This document shows positions 25,784 to 34,192 of a stretch of DNA of 42,192 bases, piece after piece (position 1 is the first letter of the stretch; every line of letters begins with the position of its first letter). The DNA comes from Methylococcales bacterium. Lineage in GTDB: Bacteria; Pseudomonadota; Gammaproteobacteria; Methylococcales; Methylomonadaceae. The notes beneath the pieces are model-generated. The model worked only from the letters and a program-made list of their open reading frames with translations, made no database searches and was not told the DNA's origin. The DNA lies in the NCBI GenBank assembly GCA_026399095.1, contig JAPLRP010000037.1, positions 1 through 42,192 on the forward strand. The letters run 5' to 3'. Position numbers and translations under genes: made by a program.

Positions 25784-26347
25784 CTAACCATGACCAGCCT
25801 GAGTTGTTAATTGATTAATATCAACGCCAATTTGCTCGCCTGCCTTCTGCCACCGATTCTTAATAGGGGTATCAAACAAAACATTTTTACTATAAGGCGT
25901 GTTTAGCCAAGCATTCGCTAATATTTCCTGCTCTAATTGACCCTCACTCCAACCAGCATAACCTAAAGCCACCAGATACTGCTCAGGCCCTTTACCAGCG
26001 GCAATAGCTTCAATAACATCACGCGATGTGGTTAAGGAAACAGATTCAGAAACGTCCATAGACGTATCCCATCCACCACCAGCGGTATGGAGGACAAAGC
26101 CACGATCTTTCTGAACAGGGCCACCTGAAAAAACAGCTACTTCTGAGGCAACCGGTGAAGTGACGCGGATATCCATTTGCTTAAAAATCTCACCCAATTT
26201 CATTTCCGCCAACCTGTTTATGACAATACCCAAAGCACCAACTTCATTATGTTGACACAAATAAGTAACAGAATGAAAAAAGTTAGGGTCAGTTAAACCA
26301 GGCATGGCGATGATAAACTGATTATTAAAGTAAGTAGCTTTATTCAT
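25784..26347 (-). CDS. yqgE: YqgE/AlgH family protein
   Basis: A 187-residue protein of the UPF0301 (YqgE/AlgH) family, starting at ATG 26347 (MNKATYFNNQF). The frame stays open upstream to a TTG at 26362, which is less likely. The conserved start FIIAMPGLTDPNF, the LGIVINR segment and FSGGPVQKDRGFVLH are family hallmarks. VALGYAGWSEGQLEQEI follows near residue 140. The biochemical role is not known; AlgH was named for an effect on alginate regulation in Pseudomonas. It is usually next to ruvX, as here. Confidence 0.93.
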   Translation of the reverse strand: MNKATYFNNQFIIAMPGLTDPNFFHSVTYLCQHNEVGALGIVINRLAEMKLGEIFKQMDIRVTSPVASEVAVFSGGPVQKDRGFVLHTAGGGWDTSMDVSESVSLTTSRDVIEAIAAGKGPEQYLVALGYAGWSEGQLEQEILANAWLNTPYSKNVLFDTPIKNRWQKAGEQIGVDINQLTTQAGHG

Positions 26348-26387
26348 GAGCCTTAGTATCAAAGGTTATAGTTACTTAAGCAACTAT

Positions 26388-27266
26388 TTATCGTGTGATC
26401 AGACCTGATTCATCAGAGAACTTCCATACACGGGTAATTACTAAAACGTCGAGTTCTTTAGTTAAGTCTAGCGGCAATGGAGGAAATGGTGCACTCATAC
26501 GCACAATTTTTATAGCGGCATCGTCAAGTTCAGGATTACCTGAAGACTTATTAATACGAATGCTATATATACTGCCATCCGCTTTAATACCAACATCCAT
26601 GGTTAACGTCCCTGAAAAATTTTTCTTAGCCGCCGCTTCGGGATAATTAAGATTTCCAGTTCGCTCAACTTTACTTTCCCAATCTTTCATATATTGCGCG
26701 GCAACATATTTATGAGTACTCACCGAATCAACAAATTTTATTTTTGTTTGGTCGGCACTGGGCTGGCTTTGTCTTATTTCTGTACCTAACTGCGCCAATT
26801 GTTGCTGTAATGATTCTGCCGTTAATTGCGGTTTTTCTTCAACTTGACTGACCACCGCATCTTTGCTGGAACTTATATCGGTCTTTTTAACCCTTTGTTG
26901 AGTGATTAGCTTTTTTGCAACTTTAGGTTGGCTCTCTTCTGGAATCGTCTTTTTAATTTGCTTGGCAGGAGTACTTTCCTTACTGGCTTGCTTTTGTTGA
27001 GGCGGCTCCGGCTTTTTAGTTTCATTACCGGCGCCTAGCTGATTTTCCTGCGCTAAAAAATCTGCCTTTTCGGGCGCGTTTTTTAAAGAGGTATTCACCA
27101 GTGTAATATCTATCGATTTATTGATTTTCTCTGGCTGAACAGATGTGAAATTTACACCCAATATCAGCGCAATATGAACAACAACTGCAATAAATAATGC
27201 GGCCCACATTAAGTTATTACTATTAGGCAAAGAAGTATAAGGGGCGATCATCACCTTATTTTTCAT
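26388..27266 (-). CDS. tonB: TonB-family protein (TonB3-like)
   Basis: A 292-residue energy transducer. A single N-terminal membrane helix (LFIAVVVHIALILGV, residues about 28-42) is followed by a long Pro, Lys and Gln-rich periplasmic linker and a C-terminal TonB domain. That domain holds YPEAAAKKNFSGTLTMDVG, the SSGNPELDDAAIKIV segment and FPPLP. It starts two bases after the gshB stop. In Pseudomonas the gene at the same place is tonB3, linked to twitching motility and not to iron uptake, and no exbB-exbD genes lie nearby here either. Its exact job is not visible in the sequence. Confidence 0.9.
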   Translation of the reverse strand: MKNKVMIAPYTSLPNSNNLMWAALFIAVVVHIALILGVNFTSVQPEKINKSIDITLVNTSLKNAPEKADFLAQENQLGAGNETKKPEPPQQKQASKESTPAKQIKKTIPEESQPKVAKKLITQQRVKKTDISSSKDAVVSQVEEKPQLTAESLQQQLAQLGTEIRQSQPSADQTKIKFVDSVSTHKYVAAQYMKDWESKVERTGNLNYPEAAAKKNFSGTLTMDVGIKADGSIYSIRINKSSGNPELDDAAIKIVRMSAPFPPLPLDLTKELDVLVITRVWKFSDESGLITR

Positions 27267-27268
27267 AA

Positions 27269-28216
27269 TTACTGAATGTTTTTTTCAATATGATCCATCA
27301 ATAGACCCGCTATATTTAGCCCAAACTGCTTATCTAACTCCTGAGCGCAAGTTGGACTTGTCACATTAATTTCGGTCAACTTATCTCCAATCACATCTAT
27401 TCCAACAAATATAAGCCCTTTTTCCCGTAGCGTAGGCCCTACCTGATTGGCAATCCACCAATCTTGCTCAGTCAACTTACGCCCTTCAGCACGCCCCCCA
27501 GCAGCCAGATTACCACGTGATTCACCCTGAGAAGGAATACGTGCAAGTGCATAAGGTACCGCTTCGCCATTAATCAATAATATACGCTTATCTCCATCTC
27601 TAATCTCAGGCAAGTATTTTTGAGCCATTACATAGCGACTATTATACTGCGTCATGGTTTCCAGAATTACACTAAGATTGGGATCATCTTGACGCAAATG
27701 AAAAATTGAAGTTCCACCCATACCATCTAGCGGTTTTAAAATAATTTCTCCTTGCTCTTGCAAAAAACGCCTGATTCTTGAAGGCTCTCTGGCAACTAAC
27801 GTTTCTGCACAACATTGCGGAAACCAAGCAGTAAAAAGCTTTTCATTGGCATCTCGCAACGATTGCGGTTTATTGACCACATACACACCCATACTTTCAG
27901 CTCGTTCAAGCAAATAAGTGGCATAAATATATTCCTGATCAAAGGGCGGATCCTTACGCATAATAATGACATCCAATTGATCCAAAGGAATGTCTTGCTC
28001 AGAATTAAACTGATACCATTGATCGGCATCACGCTGAACAGTTAGGGTTCTGGTTCTGGCGAAAGCCCTGCCATTCCTTAAAAACAAATCATTAAGCTCC
28101 ATATAATGAAGCTCCCAATCCCTTGCTTGGGCCTCGAGTAACATGGAAAAACTAGTGTCTTTTTTTATATTGATGTGGTCAATGGAGTCCATGACCATAC
28201 CGAGTTTAATTGGCAT
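27269..28216 (-). CDS. gshB: Glutathione synthetase
   Basis: A 315-residue ATP-grasp enzyme that adds glycine to gamma-glutamylcysteine. ATG 28216 (MPIKLGMVMDSIDHIN) is chosen because it fits the family start and has ACGGAAC upstream; an earlier ATG at 28237 adds seven residues. The ATP-grasp core shows EIILKPLDGMGGTSIF. The metal and substrate region shows FVGIDVIGDKLTEINVTSPT, the hallmark of GshB. PRSLRDANEKL-type text appears as KPQSLRDANEKLF. It is the first gene of the gshB-tonB-yqgE-ruvX-pyrR-pyrB-pyrX operon and is divergent from rpmB. Confidence 0.96.
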   Translation of the reverse strand: MPIKLGMVMDSIDHINIKKDTSFSMLLEAQARDWELHYMELNDLFLRNGRAFARTRTLTVQRDADQWYQFNSEQDIPLDQLDVIIMRKDPPFDQEYIYATYLLERAESMGVYVVNKPQSLRDANEKLFTAWFPQCCAETLVAREPSRIRRFLQEQGEIILKPLDGMGGTSIFHLRQDDPNLSVILETMTQYNSRYVMAQKYLPEIRDGDKRILLINGEAVPYALARIPSQGESRGNLAAGGRAEGRKLTEQDWWIANQVGPTLREKGLIFVGIDVIGDKLTEINVTSPTCAQELDKQFGLNIAGLLMDHIEKNIQ

Positions 28217-28274
28217 TTTTGTTCCGTTTAATGACATAAGAAGAAGAATATTGGTCTTATTTTATAGATTGTTA

Positions 28275-28303
28275 TTTACCTTGAAAAGATTTTTTGGTAT
28301 AAA
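28275..28303 (+). promoter_or_regulatory. Candidate promoter for rpmB-rpmG
   Basis: TTTACC (28275-28280) is followed after 17 bases by TATAAA (28298-28303), about 40 bases upstream of rpmB on the plus strand. The -35 box is weak but the spacing is right. AAGAGG lies a few bases before the rpmB ATG as ribosome site. Confidence 0.45.
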
Positions 28304-28345
28304 GACGGGCTAACTTTTAAATTTAGGCACACCAAGAGGTTAATT

Positions 28346-28582
28346 ATGTCTAGAGTATGTCAAGTAACAGGCAAACAACCCGTTACAGGTAACAACGTTT
28401 CACACGCAAATAACAGAACCAAAAGACGCTTCCTTCCCAATCTGCAACATCACAGATTCTGGGTAGAAAGCGAAAATCGTTGGGTTCGTCTTAGAATTTC
28501 CACAAAAGCAATGCGTATTATTGATAAAAACGGCATAGATGCAGTTTTAGCGGATTTACGTAAAAACGGCACAAAAGTTTAA
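28346..28582 (+). CDS. rpmB: 50S ribosomal protein L28
   Basis: A 78-residue protein starting [20 protein letters not shown], the conserved L28 beginning, and containing [16 protein letters not shown] and VRLRIS. It is the normal length for L28 in gammaproteobacteria. This version keeps only Cys5 near the start, so it is the zinc-free form. It is followed 11 bases later by rpmG, the usual pair. Confidence 0.97.
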   Translation: MSRVCQVTGKQPVTGNNVSHANNRTKRRFLPNLQHHRFWVESENRWVRLRISTKAMRIIDKNGIDAVLADLRKNGTKV

Positions 28583-28593
28583 GGAGACAGAAA

Positions 28594-28749
28594 ATGCGCG
28601 ATAAAATTAAACTGATTTCTACCGAAGGCACTGGCCACTTTTATACCACAACAAAAAATAAACGTACAATGCCCGAAAAAATGGAGATCAAAAAATTTGA
28701 TCCTGTTGTTCGTAAACACGTTATTTATAAAGAAGCTAAAATCAAATAG
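28594..28749 (+). CDS. rpmG: 50S ribosomal protein L33
   Basis: A 51-residue protein from ATG 28594 to TAG 28749, with AAGGAGA a few bases upstream. It reads [20 protein letters not shown] and goes on to [17 protein letters not shown] and [11 protein letters not shown], which is the L33 pattern. The cysteines of the zinc-binding form are absent, as in E. coli. It is the second gene of the rpmB-rpmG pair. Confidence 0.97.
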   Translation: MRDKIKLISTEGTGHFYTTTKNKRTMPEKMEIKKFDPVVRKHVIYKEAKIK

Positions 28750-28787
28750 TCACAAAAACTTTGAAAAACTTCTTGCAAGGTGCTCAG

Positions 28788-28818
28788 GATAACTACACAA
28801 GCTTTTGCTGTAGTTATC
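28788..28818 (+). terminator. 10-bp perfect hairpin after rpmG
   Basis: GATAACTACA (28788-28797) pairs perfectly with TGTAGTTATC (28809-28818) across an 11-base loop, about 40 bases after the rpmG stop and before the convergent MFS gene. Only a weak T-rich stretch follows, so it is a probable but not ideal terminator and might serve both strands. Confidence 0.55.
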
Positions 28819-28924
28819 TCACTTTACTAGTAAGTCGCATACCCTCATTTTTTTCAAACCCTGCTCTAAGCTTCAGATTAAGTTTGACCTAAACATAAAA
28901 CTTGTCTGCACAGCTCAATCTTCT

Positions 28925-30205
28925 TCATACCCACTGACTATCTCGGGTTTCACGCATTAAATAAACGGCAAAATAACTAATGACCGCTGCCAATGAAACA
29001 TAACCTCCAACCCAAGCCAATCCTCCCTCTGTTACTAACCTCTGCGCAATATAGGGTGCAAAAGAAGCGCCAATAATCCCCCCTAAGTTATAAGCCGTTC
29101 CAGAGCCTGTATAACGTAAATGAGGAGGAAACAACTCGGGTAACAAAGCCCCCATGGGAGCAAATGTAGCCCCCATTAAAAATAACTCCAAAGACAAAAA
29201 AGCAGTAATCAAAAGCGGTGACCCTGAATTCAGCATAGGCTCCAAGGCAAAGCCGGATAAGAATGCTCCACTACTAGCAACAAGCAAAACCGGACGACGA
29301 CCAAAACGATCACCCGCCCAAGCTGAAAGTGGCGTAGCTAAAGCCATAAAGATAATAGCCACACTTAACATTTCAAGAAAATACTGACGCGGTATATTTA
29401 AAGTATTAGTACCATAACCTAAAGAAAAAACCGTTGAAATATAAAATAACGCATAACACACAACCATTGCCAGAGCACCCAATACTAATGAGGCACTATG
29501 ATATTTGAATATTTCTTTAATCGGTAATACTACTCTTTGATGCTGTTGCAAAACTTTGGCAAATATAGGCGTTTCCAACAATGCGAGACGAACATACAAA
29601 CCAATCATAACCAAAACTGAACTGGCAAGAAAAGGAAGTCTCCACCCCCAATCCTTAAATTCTTGTTCGCTCAAATAATGAACCAGCAGAAAAAAACTAC
29701 CTGTTGCCAAAAGAAAACCGACTGGCGGCCCCAATTGTGGAAACATTCCATATAATCCACGCTTACCTATCGGGGCGTTCTCTGTTGCCAATAAAGCTGC
29801 CCCGCCCCACTCACCACCCAGTCCGATACCTTGTCCAAAACGGCACAAACACAATAAAATTGGCGCCCATACACCTATATCATTGTAGCCGGGCAAACAA
29901 CCAATTAATGTTGTAGATATTCCCATAACCATTAGTGAAGCCACCAACGTAGCTTTACGCCCGATCCGATCACCATAATGTCCAAATAGCATCGCTCCTA
30001 AGGGACGCGTTAGAAAAGCGACAGAAAATGTAAGAAAGGCACTCAACACTTGGGTTGCTTGACCAACTTCAGGGAAAAATACGGGGCCTATAACCATTGC
30101 AGCCGCCATACCATAAATATAAAAATCGTAGAACTCTATCGCTGTACCAATAAAACTAGCTAAGGCGATACGTGCAACAGAGGGAACAATGATAGTTTTG
30201 GGCAT
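28925..30205 (-). CDS. MFS transporter, metabolite:H+ symporter (MHS) type
   Basis: A 426-residue membrane protein with about 12 helices, starting at ATG 30205 (MPKTIIVPSVARIAL) with GTAGG as ribosome site; the frame stays open to 30232. The MHS start ASFIGTAIEFYDFYIYG is present. The MFS loop motif GHYGDRIGRKATL follows between helices 2 and 3, a second copy, GDRFGRRPVLL, lies in the second half, and RFGQGIGLGGEWGGAALL is in between. Relatives carry dicarboxylates, proline, betaine, shikimate and similar compounds, and the substrate cannot be inferred here. It stands alone, convergent with rpmG. Confidence 0.88.
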   Translation of the reverse strand: MPKTIIVPSVARIALASFIGTAIEFYDFYIYGMAAAMVIGPVFFPEVGQATQVLSAFLTFSVAFLTRPLGAMLFGHYGDRIGRKATLVASLMVMGISTTLIGCLPGYNDIGVWAPILLCLCRFGQGIGLGGEWGGAALLATENAPIGKRGLYGMFPQLGPPVGFLLATGSFFLLVHYLSEQEFKDWGWRLPFLASSVLVMIGLYVRLALLETPIFAKVLQQHQRVVLPIKEIFKYHSASLVLGALAMVVCYALFYISTVFSLGYGTNTLNIPRQYFLEMLSVAIIFMALATPLSAWAGDRFGRRPVLLVASSGAFLSGFALEPMLNSGSPLLITAFLSLELFLMGATFAPMGALLPELFPPHLRYTGSGTAYNLGGIIGASFAPYIAQRLVTEGGLAWVGGYVSLAAVISYFAVYLMRETRDSQWV

Positions 30206-30595
30206 TTTAAACCTACTACTTATGATTAACATTCACTTATTTAAACATATACCTTGAACAGTCACACAACTGAAAACAAAAATGGCCTTGAATTATTCAG
30301 ATAGCTTAACCCTCAATTTTTAGTTGTTATTAAACCTTAAATATCATCTTGACCAATCATCCTTAAGATTTATTGAATTGCCAAACAACAAGATGTAATG
30401 AGTAACTGGTGAGGTTATAAATAGTCATTTAAAAAGCGACTATACTTAAAATATACTAAAATTTAGTGCTTTGAAATCAACCTGTAAGCGACAGAAAAGA
30501 AGCAATGGTTACAATTTGAAAGTAGAGCTTTTGTAGATTTTAAAAAGACCAATCTAACACTAAAACCATTAATAAATATGGCCAGAAAAATGACC
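30206..30595. other. Long gene-free AT-rich intergenic region
   Basis: Nearly 400 bases without a credible protein gene separate the start of the MFS gene (-) from the hairpin terminator at 30596. It should carry the MFS promoter on the minus strand. On the plus strand two TATACT boxes lie close together near 30440-30460 (in TATACTTAAAATATACTAAAA). A transcript starting there would end at the terminator, making an RNA of roughly 150-170 bases. I see no known riboswitch or tRNA. Confidence 0.4.
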
Positions 30596-30624
30596 AAAAG
30601 AGGATTATTGATAATCCTCTTTTT
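30596..30624 (+). terminator. Strong intrinsic terminator with no upstream gene
   Basis: AAGAGGATTA (30598-30607) and TAATCCTCTT (30612-30621) form a perfect 10-bp stem with a TTGA loop, extended by A-runs and T-runs on both sides, so it can work in both directions. No gene on the plus strand precedes it, since the MFS gene points away. It lies 70 bases before the transketolase-like gene, so it may end a small RNA or act as an attenuator in that gene's leader. Confidence 0.75.
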
Positions 30625-30644
30625 CAGTTCTATTTGTTGGCATG

Positions 30645-30650
30645 TATAAT
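30645..30650 (+). promoter_or_regulatory. Candidate -10 box for the transketolase-like gene
   Basis: A perfect TATAAT lies about 40 bases before the start codon at 30692, downstream of the hairpin terminator. No good -35 box is seen at the right distance (30622-30627 reads TTTCAG), so activation by another factor is possible. Confidence 0.45.
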
Positions 30651-30691
30651 ATCAAGAGAAATAAATAATCCTTAACTACGAGATGTAAAAT

Positions 30692-32596
30692 ATGTCTAAT
30701 TTTCCGATCGATCTTGGCGCCTATCAACGCATCACTCTGGACCCAAGTATTAACACCCTTACCGCTCAACAAAAAGAAAGCCTTAAAGCTAATATTCAAC
30801 TTTGTCGGGATGCAATTGTATTTTTTACAGCTACTGGTGCTGCCAGAGGCGTCGGCGGACATACCGGCGGCCCATACGATACTGTGCCAGAAGTTATGAT
30901 TATGGATGCTTTATTTCGTGGCTCTGCTAATGGCTTTGTACCCATATTTTTTGATGAAGCCGGACACCGTGTAGCGACTCAATATCTAATGTCTACATTA
31001 AACGGTGATCTTCCCGCTGAACGCCTGATGGAGTACCGAGCTGCGCATTCTCATTTACCGGGCCATCCTGAATTGGGCTTTACACCAGGCGTAAAATTCA
31101 GCTCGGGTCGTTTAGGTCACATGTGGCCTTATGTTAATGGTGTAGCCATAGCAAACCCACGTAAGGTAGTATTTTGTTTAGGCTCTGACGGCTCACAACA
31201 AGAAGGTAACGATGCCGAAGCTGCCCGCTTGGCCGTTGCTCAAGGCCTGAATGTTAAACTGATTATCGATGACAACAATGTTACTATTGCTGGGCATCCT
31301 TCAGTTTATTTACCTGGTTGCACAACCGCTAAAACATTAGCAGGTCAAGGTGTAACCGTATTAGAAGGCGACGGCGAAGACCTTGACGATTTATATAAAC
31401 GCATTTGCTTGGCTATTAACACTGACGGCCCCGTTGCAGTAATTAACCATCGTCCAATGTGCCCAGGCATCGTTGGTTTGGAAGGCTCAACTCACGGCCA
31501 TGACGTAATATCTGTAAAAGTAGCTGTTGAATATTTAGAATCACGCGGCCAACAAGCTGCAGCTGATCATCTTAAAGAAATTAAAGCGCCCAAAAATGAT
31601 GCTGTATTCTTGGGTTCAAGCGATAAGTGGGATGCCAACCGCAACGTTTTTGGAGATGCTGCCGTTGAGATTCTTGGTCGCTTAAGCGAAGCTGAACGCT
31701 TCGAAAAAGTTCGGGTCGTTGATAGCGATCTTGAGGGTTCTTGTGGTCTGTTCAAAATTCACGCAGCTTTTCCTGAAGTATTTATCTCATCTGGTATTAT
31801 GGAACGTGGTAACTTTTCAGCAGCGGCAGGTTTTGGTATGGAAGCTGGAAAACAAGGTATTTTTGGAACCTTTAGTGCCTTCTTGGAAATGTTGCTTTCA
31901 GAGATCACAATGGCGCGTTTAAACAACTCAAACGTCCTGAGTCATTTTTCGCATTCCGGTATTGACGACATGGCTGACAATACTTGCCATTTCGGTCTAA
32001 ACAACATGTTTGCTGACAACGGCTTAAGTGACGGCTATGCAACAAACCTATACTTTCCGGCTGACCCGCTGCAAATGAAAGCCTGCTTGGAAACTATTTT
32101 CTTTAACCCGGGCTTACGTTTTGTTTTCTCAACCCGTTCTAAAGTACCAACTATTTTAAATACTGACGGCGAAGACTACTTTGGTGGTAACTATAAATTT
32201 GTATCCGGCAAAGATGAAGTTATCCGTGAAGGTACTCATGGCTATATTGTCAGCTTCGGCGAATCATTATATCGTGCACTGGACGCAGTAGAACGTCTGA
32301 AACAAGAAGGCATTGATGTCGGTTTGATTAACAAACCCACCTTAAATGTTATCGATGAAGACATGATGACCAAAATTGGTAATTCACCTATGGTTTTGGT
32401 TGTTGAGTCGTATAACAAAAAAACTGGTTTAGGAAGTCGTTTTGGTTCTTGGTTGCTGGAACGTGGCTTAACTCCAAAATACGCTCACATTGCTACTCAT
32501 AAAGAAGGTTGCGGTGGTCTGTGGGAACAATTTCCTCATCAAGGTATTGATCCAGCAGGCATCATAGCTAAAACAAAAGAACTTTTGAAAGTTTAA
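30692..32596 (+). CDS. Transketolase-family ThDP enzyme
   Basis: A 634-residue protein with both transketolase halves. The ThDP-magnesium region reads GSDGSQQEGND (164-174) followed by IIDDNN (191-196). The second half holds GIMERGNFSAAAGFG, in which Glu371 matches the catalytic Glu of the GIxEHN region. Classic transketolases read GDGxxxEG, TGSLGxG and REHNM, so GSDGSQQEG, SSGRLGHM and MERGN are divergent and mark a distinct subgroup. A sugar-phosphate two-carbon transfer is inferred; exact substrates are unknown. GAGAT precedes the start. It stands alone with its own terminator, preceded by a -10 box and a hairpin. If the host is a RuMP methanotroph, it may serve pentose phosphate rearrangement beside a standard transketolase. 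Confidence 0.85.
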   Translation: MSNFPIDLGAYQRITLDPSINTLTAQQKESLKANIQLCRDAIVFFTATGAARGVGGHTGGPYDTVPEVMIMDALFRGSANGFVPIFFDEAGHRVATQYLMSTLNGDLPAERLMEYRAAHSHLPGHPELGFTPGVKFSSGRLGHMWPYVNGVAIANPRKVVFCLGSDGSQQEGNDAEAARLAVAQGLNVKLIIDDNNVTIAGHPSVYLPGCTTAKTLAGQGVTVLEGDGEDLDDLYKRICLAINTDGPVAVINHRPMCPGIVGLEGSTHGHDVISVKVAVEYLESRGQQAAADHLKEIKAPKNDAVFLGSSDKWDANRNVFGDAAVEILGRLSEAERFEKVRVVDSDLEGSCGLFKIHAAFPEVFISSGIMERGNFSAAAGFGMEAGKQGIFGTFSAFLEMLLSEITMARLNNSNVLSHFSHSGIDDMADNTCHFGLNNMFADNGLSDGYATNLYFPADPLQMKACLETIFFNPGLRFVFSTRSKVPTILNTDGEDYFGGNYKFVSGKDEVIREGTHGYIVSFGESLYRALDAVERLKQEGIDVGLINKPTLNVIDEDMMTKIGNSPMVLVVESYNKKTGLGSRFGSWLLERGLTPKYAHIATHKEGCGGLWEQFPHQGIDPAGIIAKTKELLKV

Positions 32597-32675
32597 GTTT
32601 AGCCCAGCCCGCAAAAATAGACATTTTAATGTCTAACCCCTCTAAAATCATTTTGATAGATAAGGGGTAAAGTAT

Positions 32676-32710
32676 AAAAAGCCCTTGCCATTAAGACAAG
32701 GGCTTTTTTA
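32676..32710 (+). terminator. Intrinsic terminator after the transketolase-like gene
   Basis: AAAAAGCCCTTG (32676-32687) pairs with CAAGGGCTTTTT (32697-32708) with a 9-base loop and a T-run. It is a textbook terminator 80 bases after the stop at 32596. It also rules out an upstream start (32685) for the next gene, because that start would lie inside the stem. Confidence 0.92.
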
Positions 32711-32762
32711 TTGTCCAGAATTTTTATCCGCTTTTAAATCTGTTAATTTATTCACGTTACTT

Positions 32763-34085
32763 ATGCTAATAAAATCCAAATTTCCACTTTATATTCAAGT
32801 TGTTATCGGGGTTGCTATTGGCACAGCGCTGGGCGTGTTATTTGGTACAGAATCTTATTTTTTGGGCTTGCTAAAAAATGAAACCTTAGGGCAATTAGGC
32901 ATGTTGGTCATACGCTTATTAAAAACCCTGGCCACACCGCTAATCTTTCTGGCTATTTTAGATGCCTTAATCAGTTCCGACATCAGCTTTCGCCATGGAG
33001 GTCGACTATTAGCCATTTGTAGTGTTAATTTAATGGTAGCTATGCTGATCGGCTTAACGATTATGAACGTCTTTACACCCGGCGAGTCGTGGAGTGGCCA
33101 TATTCAGGAAATGTCAGCGCATTTGCAATCCGAAGTTGCTAAAACCCAGATTAAAACTGCACCAGAAGGTATTACGCTAAATCCATTAAAAAATGTTGCA
33201 GGTTATATTCCCGAAAACATAATAGATCCATTTGTTAAAAATAACGTAATTTCGGTAATTTTATTAGCCTTATTCATGGGCAGCGCCTTGCGTTATATCA
33301 AACAAAATCCCTTTGTTGGCGATAATACCGGAATTGATTTGTTAGTTAAATTAATCACTGCTGGTTATCAGCTTATATTGCAAATGCTGGCTTGGGTTAT
33401 CTTGGCTATTCCTGTGGCCATTACCGGTGTAGTCGCACAGGTCGTAGGCAAATCGGGTTTAAGTGTTTTTACCCTGTTAGCTGTATTCTTGATCACCTTA
33501 TTAGCGGGTTTATTAATTCATTGTTTGATCTATTATCCATTTATGGCCCGTTGGTTCGGAAAAATGCCGGTAAAACGTTATTTAGGACAGGGTATGGATG
33601 CCATTGTCATGGCATTTTCAACCAATAGCAGCTTAGCTACTGTACCGGTAACCCTAAGTTGTCTAACGGAAAAAATGGGAGTTTCAGAGCGTTCAGCACG
33701 TTTATCAGCTTTAATTGGAACTAATTTAAATAATGACGGGATTATTTTATACGAAGCCATGACCGCAATATTCCTTGCCCAAGCCATTGGTTTTAATCTC
33801 GATTTAACACAACAATTATTAATTGTTGCGGCCTCGGTTATGGTTGGAATTGGTGTTTCTGGTATCCCGGAAGCAGGTTTGATAGCGTTGCCATTGGTGT
33901 TGAGCACCATTGGCTTATCAGAACAATTGATTGTCATGATTATTCCACTTATCGCTACAGTTGACTGGATAATCGCCCGTTGCCGTTCCGTAGTCAATGT
34001 CATGAGTGACATGTTGGTAGCCATTTTATTGGATAGGCTTGAAGAAAAACCGAAAATATTACCTCATGATAATGCTGTGGTTTGA
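32763..34085 (+). CDS. Dicarboxylate/amino acid:cation symporter (DAACS family)
   Basis: A 440-residue membrane protein starting at ATG 32763 (MLIKSKFPLYIQVVIG). An earlier possible start at 32685 lies within the terminator of the previous gene and is rejected. The DAACS motifs are recognisable but altered: FSTNSSLATVPVTL for the serine-rich loop, NLNNDGIILYEA for the NMDGT motif of helix 7, and GIPEAGLIALPLVL for the second re-entrant loop. The change of NMDGT to NNDGI may alter cation or substrate choice. Typical relatives take up glutamate, aspartate or C4-dicarboxylates with Na+ or H+. It is a single gene without a strong ribosome site. Confidence 0.87.
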   Translation: MLIKSKFPLYIQVVIGVAIGTALGVLFGTESYFLGLLKNETLGQLGMLVIRLLKTLATPLIFLAILDALISSDISFRHGGRLLAICSVNLMVAMLIGLTIMNVFTPGESWSGHIQEMSAHLQSEVAKTQIKTAPEGITLNPLKNVAGYIPENIIDPFVKNNVISVILLALFMGSALRYIKQNPFVGDNTGIDLLVKLITAGYQLILQMLAWVILAIPVAITGVVAQVVGKSGLSVFTLLAVFLITLLAGLLIHCLIYYPFMARWFGKMPVKRYLGQGMDAIVMAFSTNSSLATVPVTLSCLTEKMGVSERSARLSALIGTNLNNDGIILYEAMTAIFLAQAIGFNLDLTQQLLIVAASVMVGIGVSGIPEAGLIALPLVLSTIGLSEQLIVMIIPLIATVDWIIARCRSVVNVMSDMLVAILLDRLEEKPKILPHDNAVV

Positions 34086-34192
34086 TGACGCGTCGCAAAA
34101 AGACTTGAGGTTAGGATTGTAATTCGGATTTGGATTTACCATTAAAGACAACCAATGTCTATAGTAGCTATTGGACTTCTCGCTTTTACCCG

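Noticed and set aside
32685-32762. An upstream start for the DAACS symporter
   Set aside because: It lies inside the intrinsic terminator of the previous gene and adds residues foreign to the family.
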